64,000 nt of DNA from contig NZ_JAIQZA010000005.1 in the NCBI RefSeq assembly GCF_020164485.1, positions 1 to 64,000 of the forward strand, given 5' to 3'. The DNA is from Salegentibacter tibetensis. Lineage in GTDB: Bacteria > Bacteroidota > Bacteroidia > Flavobacteriales > Flavobacteriaceae. Positions 32,852-41,765 of the stretch are shown piece after piece; position 1 is the first letter of the stretch, and each line of letters begins with the position of its first letter. The notes beneath the pieces were generated by a model that did not search any database, was not told the DNA's origin, and saw only the letters and a program-made list of their open reading frames with translations. The translations under genes and the position numbers were made by a program.

Positions 32852-35396
32852 GCGTTCAAGCCGGTTAAATAAAATTATTCCTTCTATTATTTTCCTGCTG
32901 TTCTTCACCTTCTCTTTTGGGCAGGACAGCCCGCAAAACAAACAATTGCCTTTAAAGGAAATATTAGCAGGAATTGAACAAAGGTTTGAGGTACGTTTCT
33001 CCTACCTGGATAGGGATTTAGATTCTATTCAACTGCTTCCACCTCCTGCATCCCTGGGCCTGGAAAGATCGCTTGATGATCTTCGGTCCAAAACAAACTT
33101 ACATTTTGAAAGAATAAGTAGTAGGTATATAGCTGTAAAAAAGAAAGATTTGCAGGCGGTATGCTTATTATTGTTAGATCGTAGCACGGAACAACCTCTT
33201 CCAAGTGCCACAGTATGGATAGGGGATACTGCAACTGCGGTTACAGATTCTTCCGGTAAATTTCAATTGAAAGAGTTTCTTTCAGACACATCGATAAGGA
33301 TTACTCATCTCGGGTATGCTCCTATTATTTTAAGGGATTTTTCTTTCCCTGAAAGGGATTGCAAAACCATTTATATGGATGCCATAGCCGAAGATTTGCA
33401 GGAAATGCTCGTGGTAAATTATCTTACCTCGGGAATCAGCAAAGATGAAGATGGTTCTATAAAAATTGATACCGAAAGGTTTGGAGTACTTCCGGGATTA
33501 ATGGAGCCCGATGTACTACAAACTCTGGAAGCTTTACCCGGAGTGGAAAGTGTAAATGAAACGATCTCCAATATTAATATTCGCGGGGGTACAAGTGATC
33601 AAAACCTCGTTTTATTTGATGGGATTAAAATGTATCTCACCGGGCATTTCTTCGGATTAATTTCAGCCTTTAATTCTAACCTTACCAAGAAAGCGACTTT
33701 AATAAAAAATGGGACTGAGTCTTCTTTAAACGAAGGTGTATCAGGAACCTTAGACATTCGTTCCCAGAATGAGCTCACTGGAAAATTTTCAGCAGGAGCA
33801 GGGGTTAGCCTGGTGAGTGGCGATGCATATTTTAGAGTGCCTATTACAGAAAAACTGGAGGTTCATTTTTCAGGAAGACGGTCGCTTAACGACTTTTTTA
33901 ATACGCCTACCTATAACAGTTATTTTGACCGCACCTTTCAGGATACCGAAATTCAACTCCCCGGAAGGGAGGATGAGGTTAATGATAGAACCGCAGATTT
34001 TAATTATTATGATTTCAGCTTTAAAGCCCTTTACGACTTAAGCGACCGACACAAATTGCGATTAAGTACACTTTATATAGATAATAATCTTAATTATCAG
34101 GAGTTATCATCTAATGATCTTGCTGAAGAGAAAAAGAAAAGCAGTCTTGCCCAGCGAAACTTAGCGACCGGCGGCTCCTGGAGTGCTCACTGGAGTAATA
34201 ACTTTCATACCGAAACCCTTGCTTATCTCACCCGGTATGAATTGGACGCGGCAAATCTTAATATAGATGCGGCCCAGCAACTTTTACAGCGTAATGAAGT
34301 GCTGGAAACCGGCTTTAAAATTAACGCCATAAATAAGTTGAATCAACAGCTTAAATTGACCAATGGTTATCACTTTTACGAAGTAGGTGTTTTAAATGCC
34401 GAAAATTTGAATAATCCTTTTTTTAGCAGCAGAATTAAGAATGTTATAAGGAGCCATTCGGCCTTTTCTGAACTAAGTTATGAAGGGGGCAGGATCTTTT
34501 TAATGACAGGATTGCGTTATAATTATTTCGATAAATTCGAGAAATTTCTCATCGAACCCCGCCTGAGTTTTAATTATAAAATAAAACCGGGGATTAATTA
34601 CAAAGTACAGGGAGAATTTAAGAGCCAGATTACCAGCCAGTCAATCGATCTTCAGGAAGACTTTTTGGGGGTGGAAAACCGACGCTGGATTTTAGCCGAT
34701 AATGAAAATTTCCCTGTAATTCAAAGTAGGCAGGTGTCTACAGGAATAGATTTTCGTGCCGGAGGTTGGTATATAGACCTTGAAGGATATTATAAACAAG
34801 TAGAAGGCATAAGTACCTCAAACCAGGGGTTTCAGGATCAAAACGAGTTTAGAAGAGTAGCGGGAAACTATACTGCAAGAGGGGTTGAGCTTCTCGTGAA
34901 TAAGAAGTACAGGAATTTTCACACCTATTTCACTTATACTTTGGCAGAGAGTGATTATAATTTTGAAGCACTGGAACCACAACAGTTTCCAAACAATTTT
35001 GATATTCCCCATTCGGCTTCCCTTGCAGTAAATTATCACTATGAGGATTTAAAATTTTCCATTGGAGGAAAATGGAGAAGCGGCAGGCCATACACATCCC
35101 CCGTAGAAGAAAACCAAACCCGCAGGGAAGGAAATACTATAGTGGTAAATTACGATGATCCAAACTCTTCACGCTTACCTTATTTTTTCCGGCTGGATGC
35201 CTCTTCCTCGTACACATTTTCCATGTCAGGTGAAGTACAGGCTCATATAAGCCTGGGGTTTTTAAATATCTTAAACCGCGCGAATATTATTAATAGTTAC
35301 TTTCGTGTCGATGAGGAAGATAATTCCCGGGCAGTACGAATTGATAACGCCTCTCTTAGGTTCACGCCAAATGCACTGTTTAGAATAGATTTCTAA
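32841..35396 (+). CDS. TonB-dependent receptor with an N-terminal signalling (STN) domain
   Basis: An outer-membrane transducer that starts the sigma cascade and imports a ligand. It has a signal peptide, an STN domain (LKEILAGIEQRFEVRFSYLDR, about residues 38-110), a carboxypeptidase-regulatory-like domain (LLLDRSTEQPLPSATVWIGD), a plug (LQTLEALPGVESVNETISNINIRGGTSDQNLVLFDGIKMY) and a beta barrel that ends in NALFRIDF. The ATG at 32841, which overlaps the fecR stop, is preferred to one 27 bases upstream because it gives a short basic start before the signal helix. The ligand is unknown: the receptor is not of the SusC type and has no SusD partner. Confidence 0.92.
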   Translation: MRNRRSSRLNKIIPSIIFLLFFTFSFGQDSPQNKQLPLKEILAGIEQRFEVRFSYLDRDLDSIQLLPPPASLGLERSLDDLRSKTNLHFERISSRYIAVKKKDLQAVCLLLLDRSTEQPLPSATVWIGDTATAVTDSSGKFQLKEFLSDTSIRITHLGYAPIILRDFSFPERDCKTIYMDAIAEDLQEMLVVNYLTSGISKDEDGSIKIDTERFGVLPGLMEPDVLQTLEALPGVESVNETISNINIRGGTSDQNLVLFDGIKMYLTGHFFGLISAFNSNLTKKATLIKNGTESSLNEGVSGTLDIRSQNELTGKFSAGAGVSLVSGDAYFRVPITEKLEVHFSGRRSLNDFFNTPTYNSYFDRTFQDTEIQLPGREDEVNDRTADFNYYDFSFKALYDLSDRHKLRLSTLYIDNNLNYQELSSNDLAEEKKKSSLAQRNLATGGSWSAHWSNNFHTETLAYLTRYELDAANLNIDAAQQLLQRNEVLETGFKINAINKLNQQLKLTNGYHFYEVGVLNAENLNNPFFSSRIKNVIRSHSAFSELSYEGGRIFLMTGLRYNYFDKFEKFLIEPRLSFNYKIKPGINYKVQGEFKSQITSQSIDLQEDFLGVENRRWILADNENFPVIQSRQVSTGIDFRAGGWYIDLEGYYKQVEGISTSNQGFQDQNEFRRVAGNYTARGVELLVNKKYRNFHTYFTYTLAESDYNFEALEPQQFPNNFDIPHSASLAVNYHYEDLKFSIGGKWRSGRPYTSPVEENQTRREGNTIVVNYDDPNSSRLPYFFRLDASSSYTFSMSGEVQAHISLGFLNILNRANIINSYFRVDEEDNSRAVRIDNASLRFTPNALFRIDF

Positions 35397-35522
35397 AAGA
35401 GGATTTAGGATAAGAACGTTAAGAGAATTAATAAAAAAGAAATGCTAAAAGCCTAAATAAACCGGGGTTTTGGCAGGTTGCTTCTTTTTGTTATATTTAT
35501 CATAATTTAAAGTCTTTTTATT

Positions 35523-35612
35523 ATGAAAAACACAAAATCATTACCTAAAATTTACTGGGTTTATATTTTCTTTATTCTTACGGTTTTATTAGCTTTTTTA
35601 TTTACAAAATAG
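35523..35612 (+). CDS. Small single-helix membrane protein of 29 residues
   Basis: MKNTKSLPKIYWVYIFFIL and a further hydrophobic run to LFTK make one membrane helix with a basic N-terminus. It begins with an ATG between the receptor and sulP genes, on the same strand as both. Such tiny membrane proteins are common but rarely annotated; expression is not shown. Confidence 0.35.
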   Translation: MKNTKSLPKIYWVYIFFILTVLLAFLFTK

Positions 35613-35749
35613 GGCATTTCTAAAAAGCATTAAAATTGACTTTATTTTAAAAAAAATGCCTGATTTCAAAACTCTTTAATGATTTTTTAACTTTAAATCT
35701 ATAAAAATTACTATTTTCGCGGCTTAAATTTTAAGAAAATTTTAAGCTT

Positions 35750-37327
35750 ATGAAAGAGAATTTAGAGTTTATGAAAAAACATTTTGTGACCGATATTTCT
35801 GCCGGTCTGGTGGTTTTTCTAATTGCTTTACCTCTATGCCTTGGAATATCACTTGCCTCTGGAGCACCTTTGTTTTCCGGAATCATTGCAGGGATTATTG
35901 GGGGTATTGTTGTAGGGTTTTTTAGTAATTCCAGTATAAATGTTAGTGGTCCCGCAGCTAGTGTTGCCCTTGTTATATTTACCGCAATTCAGAGTATGGG
36001 TAGCTTTGAAGCTGTTTTGGTTGCGGTTATCTTATCAGGTATCTTCCAAATAGCCCTTGGTTTTCTAAAGGCCGGTACTGTAGCATATTTCTTTCCTAAT
36101 GCCATGATTAAGGGTATTCTTGCCTCTATTGGTTTAATTCTTATTCTAAAACAAATCCCTCATGCATTTGGAGTAGCTGATGTTTTCCAGGGAGTAGAAA
36201 CTTTTGGAAGTACTGATGGATCCAATACATTTTCTGAACTGGCAAAAATATTTTATGCTATAAGTTATGGTACTACAATCATTACCATTGTCTCTTTGAT
36301 AATCATTATTGGATGGGACAGGCCTGCACTTAAAAAGTTTAAATTCTTTAATTATTTCCCTTCTGCTCTGGCAGCTGTTATCGTTAGTATCCTTATCAAC
36401 GAGTTTTTTAAATTATATCTCCCCGAGTTGGCACTGGAAGCTTCTCAGCTGGTGAAATTACCTGTGGCCGACTCATTTGGAGAATTCTTTAATTTCTTCC
36501 AATTTCCAGATTTTAATGCTCTTGGGAATCCTGAAGTTATTACTGTCGCGTTATCCATAACATTTATAGCCAGTTTAGAATCGCTTTTAAGTACTGAAGC
36601 CGGTGATAAATTAGATCCTTATAAAAGAAGGACATCTACCAACCGCGAATTAAAAGCGCAGGGTATTGGTAATATCGTGGCCGGATTTGTAGGAGGTTTG
36701 CCAATTACTGCGGTAATTGTAAGAACTTCTGCAAACGTAAGCTCTGGCGGTAGGACTAAAACTGCTACAATTACTCACGGTTTAATAATGCTGGTTTGTG
36801 TAGCCTCTATCCCTATGATACTTAACTTAATACCATTAGCTGCATTATCTGCAGTGCTATTTGTAGTAGGTTATAAATTAACAAGTATTCCAATTTACAA
36901 AGCGATATTTAAGCAGGGTAAAAAGCAATTTCTTCCCTTTATAATTACCATTTTAGTGGTTATGTTTACCGATTTAATTACCGGAATAATGGTTGGTGGT
37001 ACAATTGCCGTTTTCTTTATTTTGCGAGATAATTATAAGAATGCATATATTACTCAGGAAAAAGTTAAAGAGGAGGCAGGAACAAAAACTTTGAAACTGG
37101 CGCAGGAAACTACTTTCCTGAATAAAGCTGATATTATGCTTTATTTAGATCATATTCCTGAAAATTCTCATTTGGTAATAGACGGTACAGAGGCTAAATT
37201 CGTACACCACGATATTTATGAAATTATAGACGAATTTAAGGAAACTGCCAAGTATAAAAACATCAAGCTTGAAGTTGTTAACCTGGAACAGAACCTCACC
37301 GAGAAATTCTGGAGAAAGCAAAGTTAA
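35750..37327 (+). CDS. SulP-family anion transporter with a STAS domain
   Basis: An inner-membrane transporter of 525 residues. SulP proteins carry sulfate, bicarbonate or other anions, and in Bacteroidota many are bicarbonate:sodium symporter-like. It has about 10-12 membrane helices, with SulP motifs such as ISAGLVVFLIALPLCLGISLASGAPLFSGI near the N-terminus, and a C-terminal STAS domain (about 430-525). No carbonic anhydrase gene lies adjacent, so the substrate is open. Single gene with a strong terminator. Confidence 0.92.
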   Translation: MKENLEFMKKHFVTDISAGLVVFLIALPLCLGISLASGAPLFSGIIAGIIGGIVVGFFSNSSINVSGPAASVALVIFTAIQSMGSFEAVLVAVILSGIFQIALGFLKAGTVAYFFPNAMIKGILASIGLILILKQIPHAFGVADVFQGVETFGSTDGSNTFSELAKIFYAISYGTTIITIVSLIIIIGWDRPALKKFKFFNYFPSALAAVIVSILINEFFKLYLPELALEASQLVKLPVADSFGEFFNFFQFPDFNALGNPEVITVALSITFIASLESLLSTEAGDKLDPYKRRTSTNRELKAQGIGNIVAGFVGGLPITAVIVRTSANVSSGGRTKTATITHGLIMLVCVASIPMILNLIPLAALSAVLFVVGYKLTSIPIYKAIFKQGKKQFLPFIITILVVMFTDLITGIMVGGTIAVFFILRDNYKNAYITQEKVKEEAGTKTLKLAQETTFLNKADIMLYLDHIPENSHLVIDGTEAKFVHHDIYEIIDEFKETAKYKNIKLEVVNLEQNLTEKFWRKQS

Positions 37328-37347
37328 GTATTGATTTTAGAGTAAAA

Positions 37348-37388
37348 CAAAAAGGCCGGCATATTTTTATGCCGGCCTTTTTGTGTAT
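37348..37388. terminator. Bidirectional terminator between sulP and the next convergent gene
   Basis: GGCCGGCAT, a 5-base loop and ATGCCGGCC, flanked by A and T tracts on both sides, between convergent genes. Confidence 0.85.
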
Positions 37389-37402
37389 AAAAAATGCAAG
37401 AA

Positions 37403-38827
37403 TTAAGTAGTTTGAAATAGTTGCTCTTCCTGGATTTGTTTAGTAGTCTTTTCCGGCAGCATGGTTTCCCAGCCTTTTTCTCCTTCCATGATCATTTCAT
37501 GAACTTTCCTGGAATGAATATCGAGAATTTCAGATTCATAATTCTCTATGTCTACAACCCGCTTGTTGTCTTTAAAGTACTGGTAGAGTTCTTTCATTCC
37601 TTCAGGGATATTAATATTCTCACTATTTAATATTTCACCGTTTTCCTTTAAAGGATAGAGGTAAATCTTTAAATTTTTAAAGAATAATTTACCAAAAGCC
37701 TCCAGGATCCCGCCACTTAGGTTTGTATAGTATTCAGGATTAAAAATATCGGTTAGCGTATTTACCCCCATAGTTAAGCCCATTTGCTTTTTAGTATGCT
37801 GGGAGAAATATTCCACAACTTTATAATATTCCTGGAAATTGGAGATCATTACCGTATGCCCAAGCGAACATAATAAGTCGGCCCTATCCAAAAAGTCCTT
37901 TTCATTAATATCACCTTCAGCTTTGAGGTTGTTTAAGGTGATTTCAAAAATTACAATAGTATCTTCTTCTTCCACCTTTTTTTCCTGAAGAAACAGCTTT
38001 AAAGATTCTTCATACATATTCATATTAACCCGGGTAACCGGCCTGAAACTACCCCTTAAAGTGAGAATATTTTTTTTGTAGAGTACACTGGCGGGCAATA
38101 CATTATTACCATCGGCACCAAACATTACCGCTTCAGTTATTCCATTTCTAAGTAGTTCAAGGCTAATTAAACGGTTATCAACTTTTTCAAAGGATGGCCC
38201 GTGAAAATTTATGGCGTCTATTTCAATTTTATCGGTGTCTATATGGTCGTAAAGACTTTTTAATAATTTCTTCGGATTATCATAGTAATAATAAGAACCA
38301 TAGATTAGGTTTACTCCCAAAAGACCCAACGTGATTTGTTGCTGGGCCGCATTGTTCTCATTAAACTGAACATGAATTAAGATCTGATTATATTCTGTTT
38401 CAGGCTGGGTTTGAAATTTAATTCCTAACCATCCGTGCCCTTTATATTTCTTGGCGAAATCTATTGTGGCCACCGTATTTGCGTAGCTAAAAAATAGTTT
38501 TTTTGGATGTTTTTCCCTTGAAATCCTTTCTTCAATAAGTTTGGTTTCAAAGTCTAGCATGTCTTTTAATCGCGCTTCAGTAACATACCTTCCTTGTGGT
38601 TCTGGCCCATAAATGGCATCGCTAAAATCCTTATCGTAAGCACTTATGGTTTTAGCAATAGTGCCAGATGCACCACCGGCCCTAAAGAAATTTCTTACCG
38701 TTTCCTGGCCGGCACCAATTTCAGCAAAAGTACCGTAGATATTCTTATTTAAATTAATGCGCAGGGCTTTATTCTGAATAGACCTGCTGGACTCGAATTT
38801 TTTTTCTCCTTCAATTATATTTTTCAT
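37403..38827 (-). CDS. Conserved Bacteroidota protein of unknown function
   Basis: A 474-residue soluble protein with no signal peptide or membrane helix. The opening SSRSIQNKALRINLNKNIYGTFAEIGAGQETVRNFFRAGGASGTIAKT is highly distinctive and I have seen it in many Bacteroidota and other proteins that are labelled with doubtful names such as nicotinate-nucleotide adenylyltransferase. None of the usual adenylyltransferase motifs is evident. Gly-rich and acidic motifs (GHGWLGIKFQTQPE; NAINFHGPSF-like; GADGNN) suggest an enzyme. It lies 110 bases downstream of a HelD-like gene on the same strand, but not close enough to prove an operon. Confidence 0.7.
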   Translation of the reverse strand: MKNIIEGEKKFESSRSIQNKALRINLNKNIYGTFAEIGAGQETVRNFFRAGGASGTIAKTISAYDKDFSDAIYGPEPQGRYVTEARLKDMLDFETKLIEERISREKHPKKLFFSYANTVATIDFAKKYKGHGWLGIKFQTQPETEYNQILIHVQFNENNAAQQQITLGLLGVNLIYGSYYYYDNPKKLLKSLYDHIDTDKIEIDAINFHGPSFEKVDNRLISLELLRNGITEAVMFGADGNNVLPASVLYKKNILTLRGSFRPVTRVNMNMYEESLKLFLQEKKVEEEDTIVIFEITLNNLKAEGDINEKDFLDRADLLCSLGHTVMISNFQEYYKVVEYFSQHTKKQMGLTMGVNTLTDIFNPEYYTNLSGGILEAFGKLFFKNLKIYLYPLKENGEILNSENINIPEGMKELYQYFKDNKRVVDIENYESEILDIHSRKVHEMIMEGEKGWETMLPEKTTKQIQEEQLFQTT

Positions 38828-38936
38828 GTAATTCTTTTTTTATTTTTTCCGCTCTAATTACTTCTGAATTTTTTGAAATAGAACGCTGTTCTTACTTTTT
38901 CTATAGCTTAATGGCAAAGGAAACAATTTAAAGCCT

Positions 38937-40985
38937 TCAATTGCTTATAAACCCGGAAATCTTACTTGTTGCCGTTATTTCTAAAATATGCATTGCTCTT
39001 GTACAGGCTACATACAGCATTTGCCGGTCTGGGGCGGTTTTATAATTTTTATCGGTGCAATTTGGAACTATTACCATATCAAACTCCAGGCCTTTAGCCA
39101 AATGCGCCGTAGTAATTACTACGCCGCTACCAAATGCCACACTTTTTCCGTCCAGCAAGCTTACCTGATATTCCTCTTTTAACTCTTCATAAAGTTTGTT
39201 TACTTCATTTTGGGTCTTACAAATTATCCCTAGCGAATTATGATCCTCTTTTTTAAACCTATCAATAAGCTCTTTGAGGTATCTCAATTCTTTCTCTTTG
39301 GTTTTAAAACTGTTTATTCCTGGTTCACTGCCGTGGCGTTTTAAAGCTTCAACCTCAACTCTATCACTTATCCTTTTAGAAAATTGGGTGATCTCATAAG
39401 TAGATCTATAACTTTTGAGCATCGTCATTGCTGTAGAATCCGGGAAAATAGATTGAATGGTTTTAAGATCTGATGAGCTAAACGGATTCACAGATTGGTT
39501 GATATCTCCCAAAATGGTTTTCTTACAGCTGAATAATTTAGAAAGGACCTTATATTGAACCGGAGAATAATCCTGCATTTCGTCAATAACCAGATGTTTT
39601 ACTTCGGTAAAGCCAGGAAGTCCCTCTAATTTCATTTTTAAATATAAAAGCGGATAAACATCACTGTATTCGTAAGTTCCGCCTTTGCGCATTTTCAGCA
39701 AATCCTTGCGATCCATCCATTCATAAAAACCTTTATAAAGCATCCTAAGATTGGTAGAAGGGAACATCTTTCTAATAGTGGAGTGAAGATCTGTACGCTC
39801 TTTTCCTTTAACTTCATACTTATAATACATAAAGGTGTTATTTACAATTTCCCGAACCACTTCATTAAACCTTTTAAGAATAGGGAGACGGTGGAATTGC
39901 TTGAATTTTTCCTCGATAAACCAGGCTGGAACCGGATTTTTATTGATGAAAATATCCTTAGGCTGAAAAGCATTATTTTCTAAATGAACCAGATATTCAT
40001 CCATCTTTTTCAGGATTTCCCGGGACGATTTAAACTCTATGCGTTCAATTGATTTTTCGTTGGTGCGCTCCAATAATTCTGAAACCTGTTCAAAAAAGCT
40101 TTGAAATTTAATTTGATAGTCAAAAAGTCGGTCTGCGATTTCTTCCAGGCTAATCTCTTCAACGGTTTCCTCACCTAATTCGGGTAAAACATTAGAGATA
40201 TAACTGGCAAATACCTTATTGGGCGAAATAATTAAAATATCTTCAGAAGAAATATCATCCTTAAACTTATATAAGAGAAAAGCGATTCGGTGCAGGGCAA
40301 TAGAGGTTTTTCCCGATCCTGCAACTCCCTGAATAATTAAATTTCGGGCTTCTTCGTTACGAATAATTGCATTTTGTTCCCGCTGAATAGTTGCAACAAT
40401 ATTTTTCATTTTACTGGAAGAAGCCTGCTTCAGTTCTTTTTGAAGTACCTCGTCCTGTATGGCAATATCGTTATCCAGCATATATTCCATTTCCCCGTTC
40501 CTAATCCTGAATTGCCTTTTTAAAGACATTAGGCCTTCTACTTTTTCTTCCTGGGTTTCATAGTAAGAAGGGCCGGGTTCAAAATCGTAGAACATACTTG
40601 AAATTGGGGCGCGCCAATCGTAAACCAAATTCCTGTTGGTTTCTTCATCTTTAAAATTATGTACCCCTATATAAATTTTATCTTTTTCTGAATTTTTAGC
40701 TTCCTTAAAATCCAACCGACCAAAATATGTAACATTTTTTAAACGTAAAAGGCGTTTTTTTTTATCTAAAGAAGCCCGGCCCAGCATAGCCATATTGGCT
40801 ATAGATTCACGAACGGCATTTTTTTCCAGATGATCCATATCGCGTTTATGCTCCTGCATATAGGTATTGGCATCTTTAATATCCTGTCCCTGGTTGTTTA
40901 ATCTTTTGGTGATATTAGCAATGGCAAGGTCTATTTTTGCGAGTATTTGATTTAATCGCTTTTTTTCTAAATTTTCCTGTTCCAT
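38937..40985 (-). CDS. helD: HelD-like UvrD-family ATPase
   Basis: An SF1 helicase-like protein of 682 residues related to HelD, which frees stalled RNA polymerase from DNA. The N-terminal part (about 1-60) is a long coiled coil, as in HelD, followed by the motif YDWRAPISSMFYDF typical of this family. Walker A is GVAGSGKTSIALHR (about 218-231), Walker B is HLVIDEMQDYSPVQY, and the later motif VITTAHLAKGLEFDMVIVPN is helicase motif V-like. Slightly shorter than the Bacillus protein. It can also be annotated as a general UvrD/Rep helicase; the coiled coil and YDWRAP motif favour HelD. Confidence 0.8.
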   Translation of the reverse strand: MEQENLEKKRLNQILAKIDLAIANITKRLNNQGQDIKDANTYMQEHKRDMDHLEKNAVRESIANMAMLGRASLDKKKRLLRLKNVTYFGRLDFKEAKNSEKDKIYIGVHNFKDEETNRNLVYDWRAPISSMFYDFEPGPSYYETQEEKVEGLMSLKRQFRIRNGEMEYMLDNDIAIQDEVLQKELKQASSSKMKNIVATIQREQNAIIRNEEARNLIIQGVAGSGKTSIALHRIAFLLYKFKDDISSEDILIISPNKVFASYISNVLPELGEETVEEISLEEIADRLFDYQIKFQSFFEQVSELLERTNEKSIERIEFKSSREILKKMDEYLVHLENNAFQPKDIFINKNPVPAWFIEEKFKQFHRLPILKRFNEVVREIVNNTFMYYKYEVKGKERTDLHSTIRKMFPSTNLRMLYKGFYEWMDRKDLLKMRKGGTYEYSDVYPLLYLKMKLEGLPGFTEVKHLVIDEMQDYSPVQYKVLSKLFSCKKTILGDINQSVNPFSSSDLKTIQSIFPDSTAMTMLKSYRSTYEITQFSKRISDRVEVEALKRHGSEPGINSFKTKEKELRYLKELIDRFKKEDHNSLGIICKTQNEVNKLYEELKEEYQVSLLDGKSVAFGSGVVITTAHLAKGLEFDMVIVPNCTDKNYKTAPDRQMLYVACTRAMHILEITATSKISGFISN

Positions 40986-41404
40986 TTTATGCTGTTTTTT
41001 TTGTTGAAATCTATTTGATGAAAGATTTGCCTTTATGAATGTGCTTTAAATAACTTCTACAGAATTCCCTTCTGTGATATTTAACTTCATTTCGTGCTTT
41101 GCACAATTTTTAAATTATTCGATCTAACTTCAACGCAATGACTGAGAGAAAATATTTGAAATTGAATTCTGCAGCCAGAAATAAAAAGAAGAGAAAGATT
41201 TCGAAGAAATAAGGGAGGAAGCCCGGAATTTAGGGCGGAGTAAGCTTGGTGAATTTAACAATCCTGTTTTTATTCATAACGCCCGCAAAAATATCCTAAA
41301 TTAGAAGTATAACCAAATCGCTGCTACAATAAAATTGAATAATTGCCCAAGCTGATCTAGAGATAACTACTTCTTTTTTCAAGCTAATTTCCTACTTTTG
41401 AAAT
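40986..41404. other. Intergenic region with one tiny basic ORF
   Basis: Bases 41138-41212 encode 24 residues starting MTERKYLKLNSAARNKKKR, 40% Lys or Arg, with an ATG but no clear ribosome-binding site. Near 41393-41400 a TACTTTTG box lies just before the next gene (ATG at 41405), so its mRNA would have hardly any leader. Nothing else is seen. Confidence 0.3.
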
Positions 41405-41731
41405 ATGAGAATCCTGGCGGCTTTATTAGGAATTTTTTGTTTGGTTATTTCGGCATATCCGTGCTGTATTTTGGATGGTTGTGATTCAGATTCCATAGAT
41501 AAAATTGCGGAGAATGAAAACAGACAGCAGGAGGAGGAATGTGGATTATGCTCTCCTTTTATTAACTGTGGAACTTGTACAGGATTTGTTCCCAGTATTG
41601 ATGAAGCAGTAGCTGATTATAAATTCCAACCTCTAGCATTATCAAATTTATTCGGACTTGCCTTTAAAAGTGTGGAAGCAGAATACGCCGATAGGGTATG
41701 GCAACCGCCTCAACAGGTTATTGTTTCTTGA
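41405..41731 (+). CDS. Cys-rich exported protein, DUF6660-like
   Basis: A 108-residue protein with a signal peptide (RILAALLGIFCLVISAYP) and a Cys cluster (CCILDGC, then CGLCSPFINCGTC). It ends with YADRVWQPPQQ. Short Cys-rich proteins with the CSPF motif and WxPP end (DUF6660) are commonly found before TonB receptors in Bacteroidota and may bind metal, usually copper or zinc. It is followed 34 bases later by such a receptor. Confidence 0.65.
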   Translation: MRILAALLGIFCLVISAYPCCILDGCDSDSIDKIAENENRQQEEECGLCSPFINCGTCTGFVPSIDEAVADYKFQPLALSNLFGLAFKSVEAEYADRVWQPPQQVIVS

Positions 41732-41765
41732 AAACATACTTTGAATAATAACCTAAATTTTCACA

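Noticed and set aside
37403-38827. Nicotinate-nucleotide adenylyltransferase
   Set aside because: The name is used for relatives, but the adenylyltransferase nucleotide-binding motifs are not visible.
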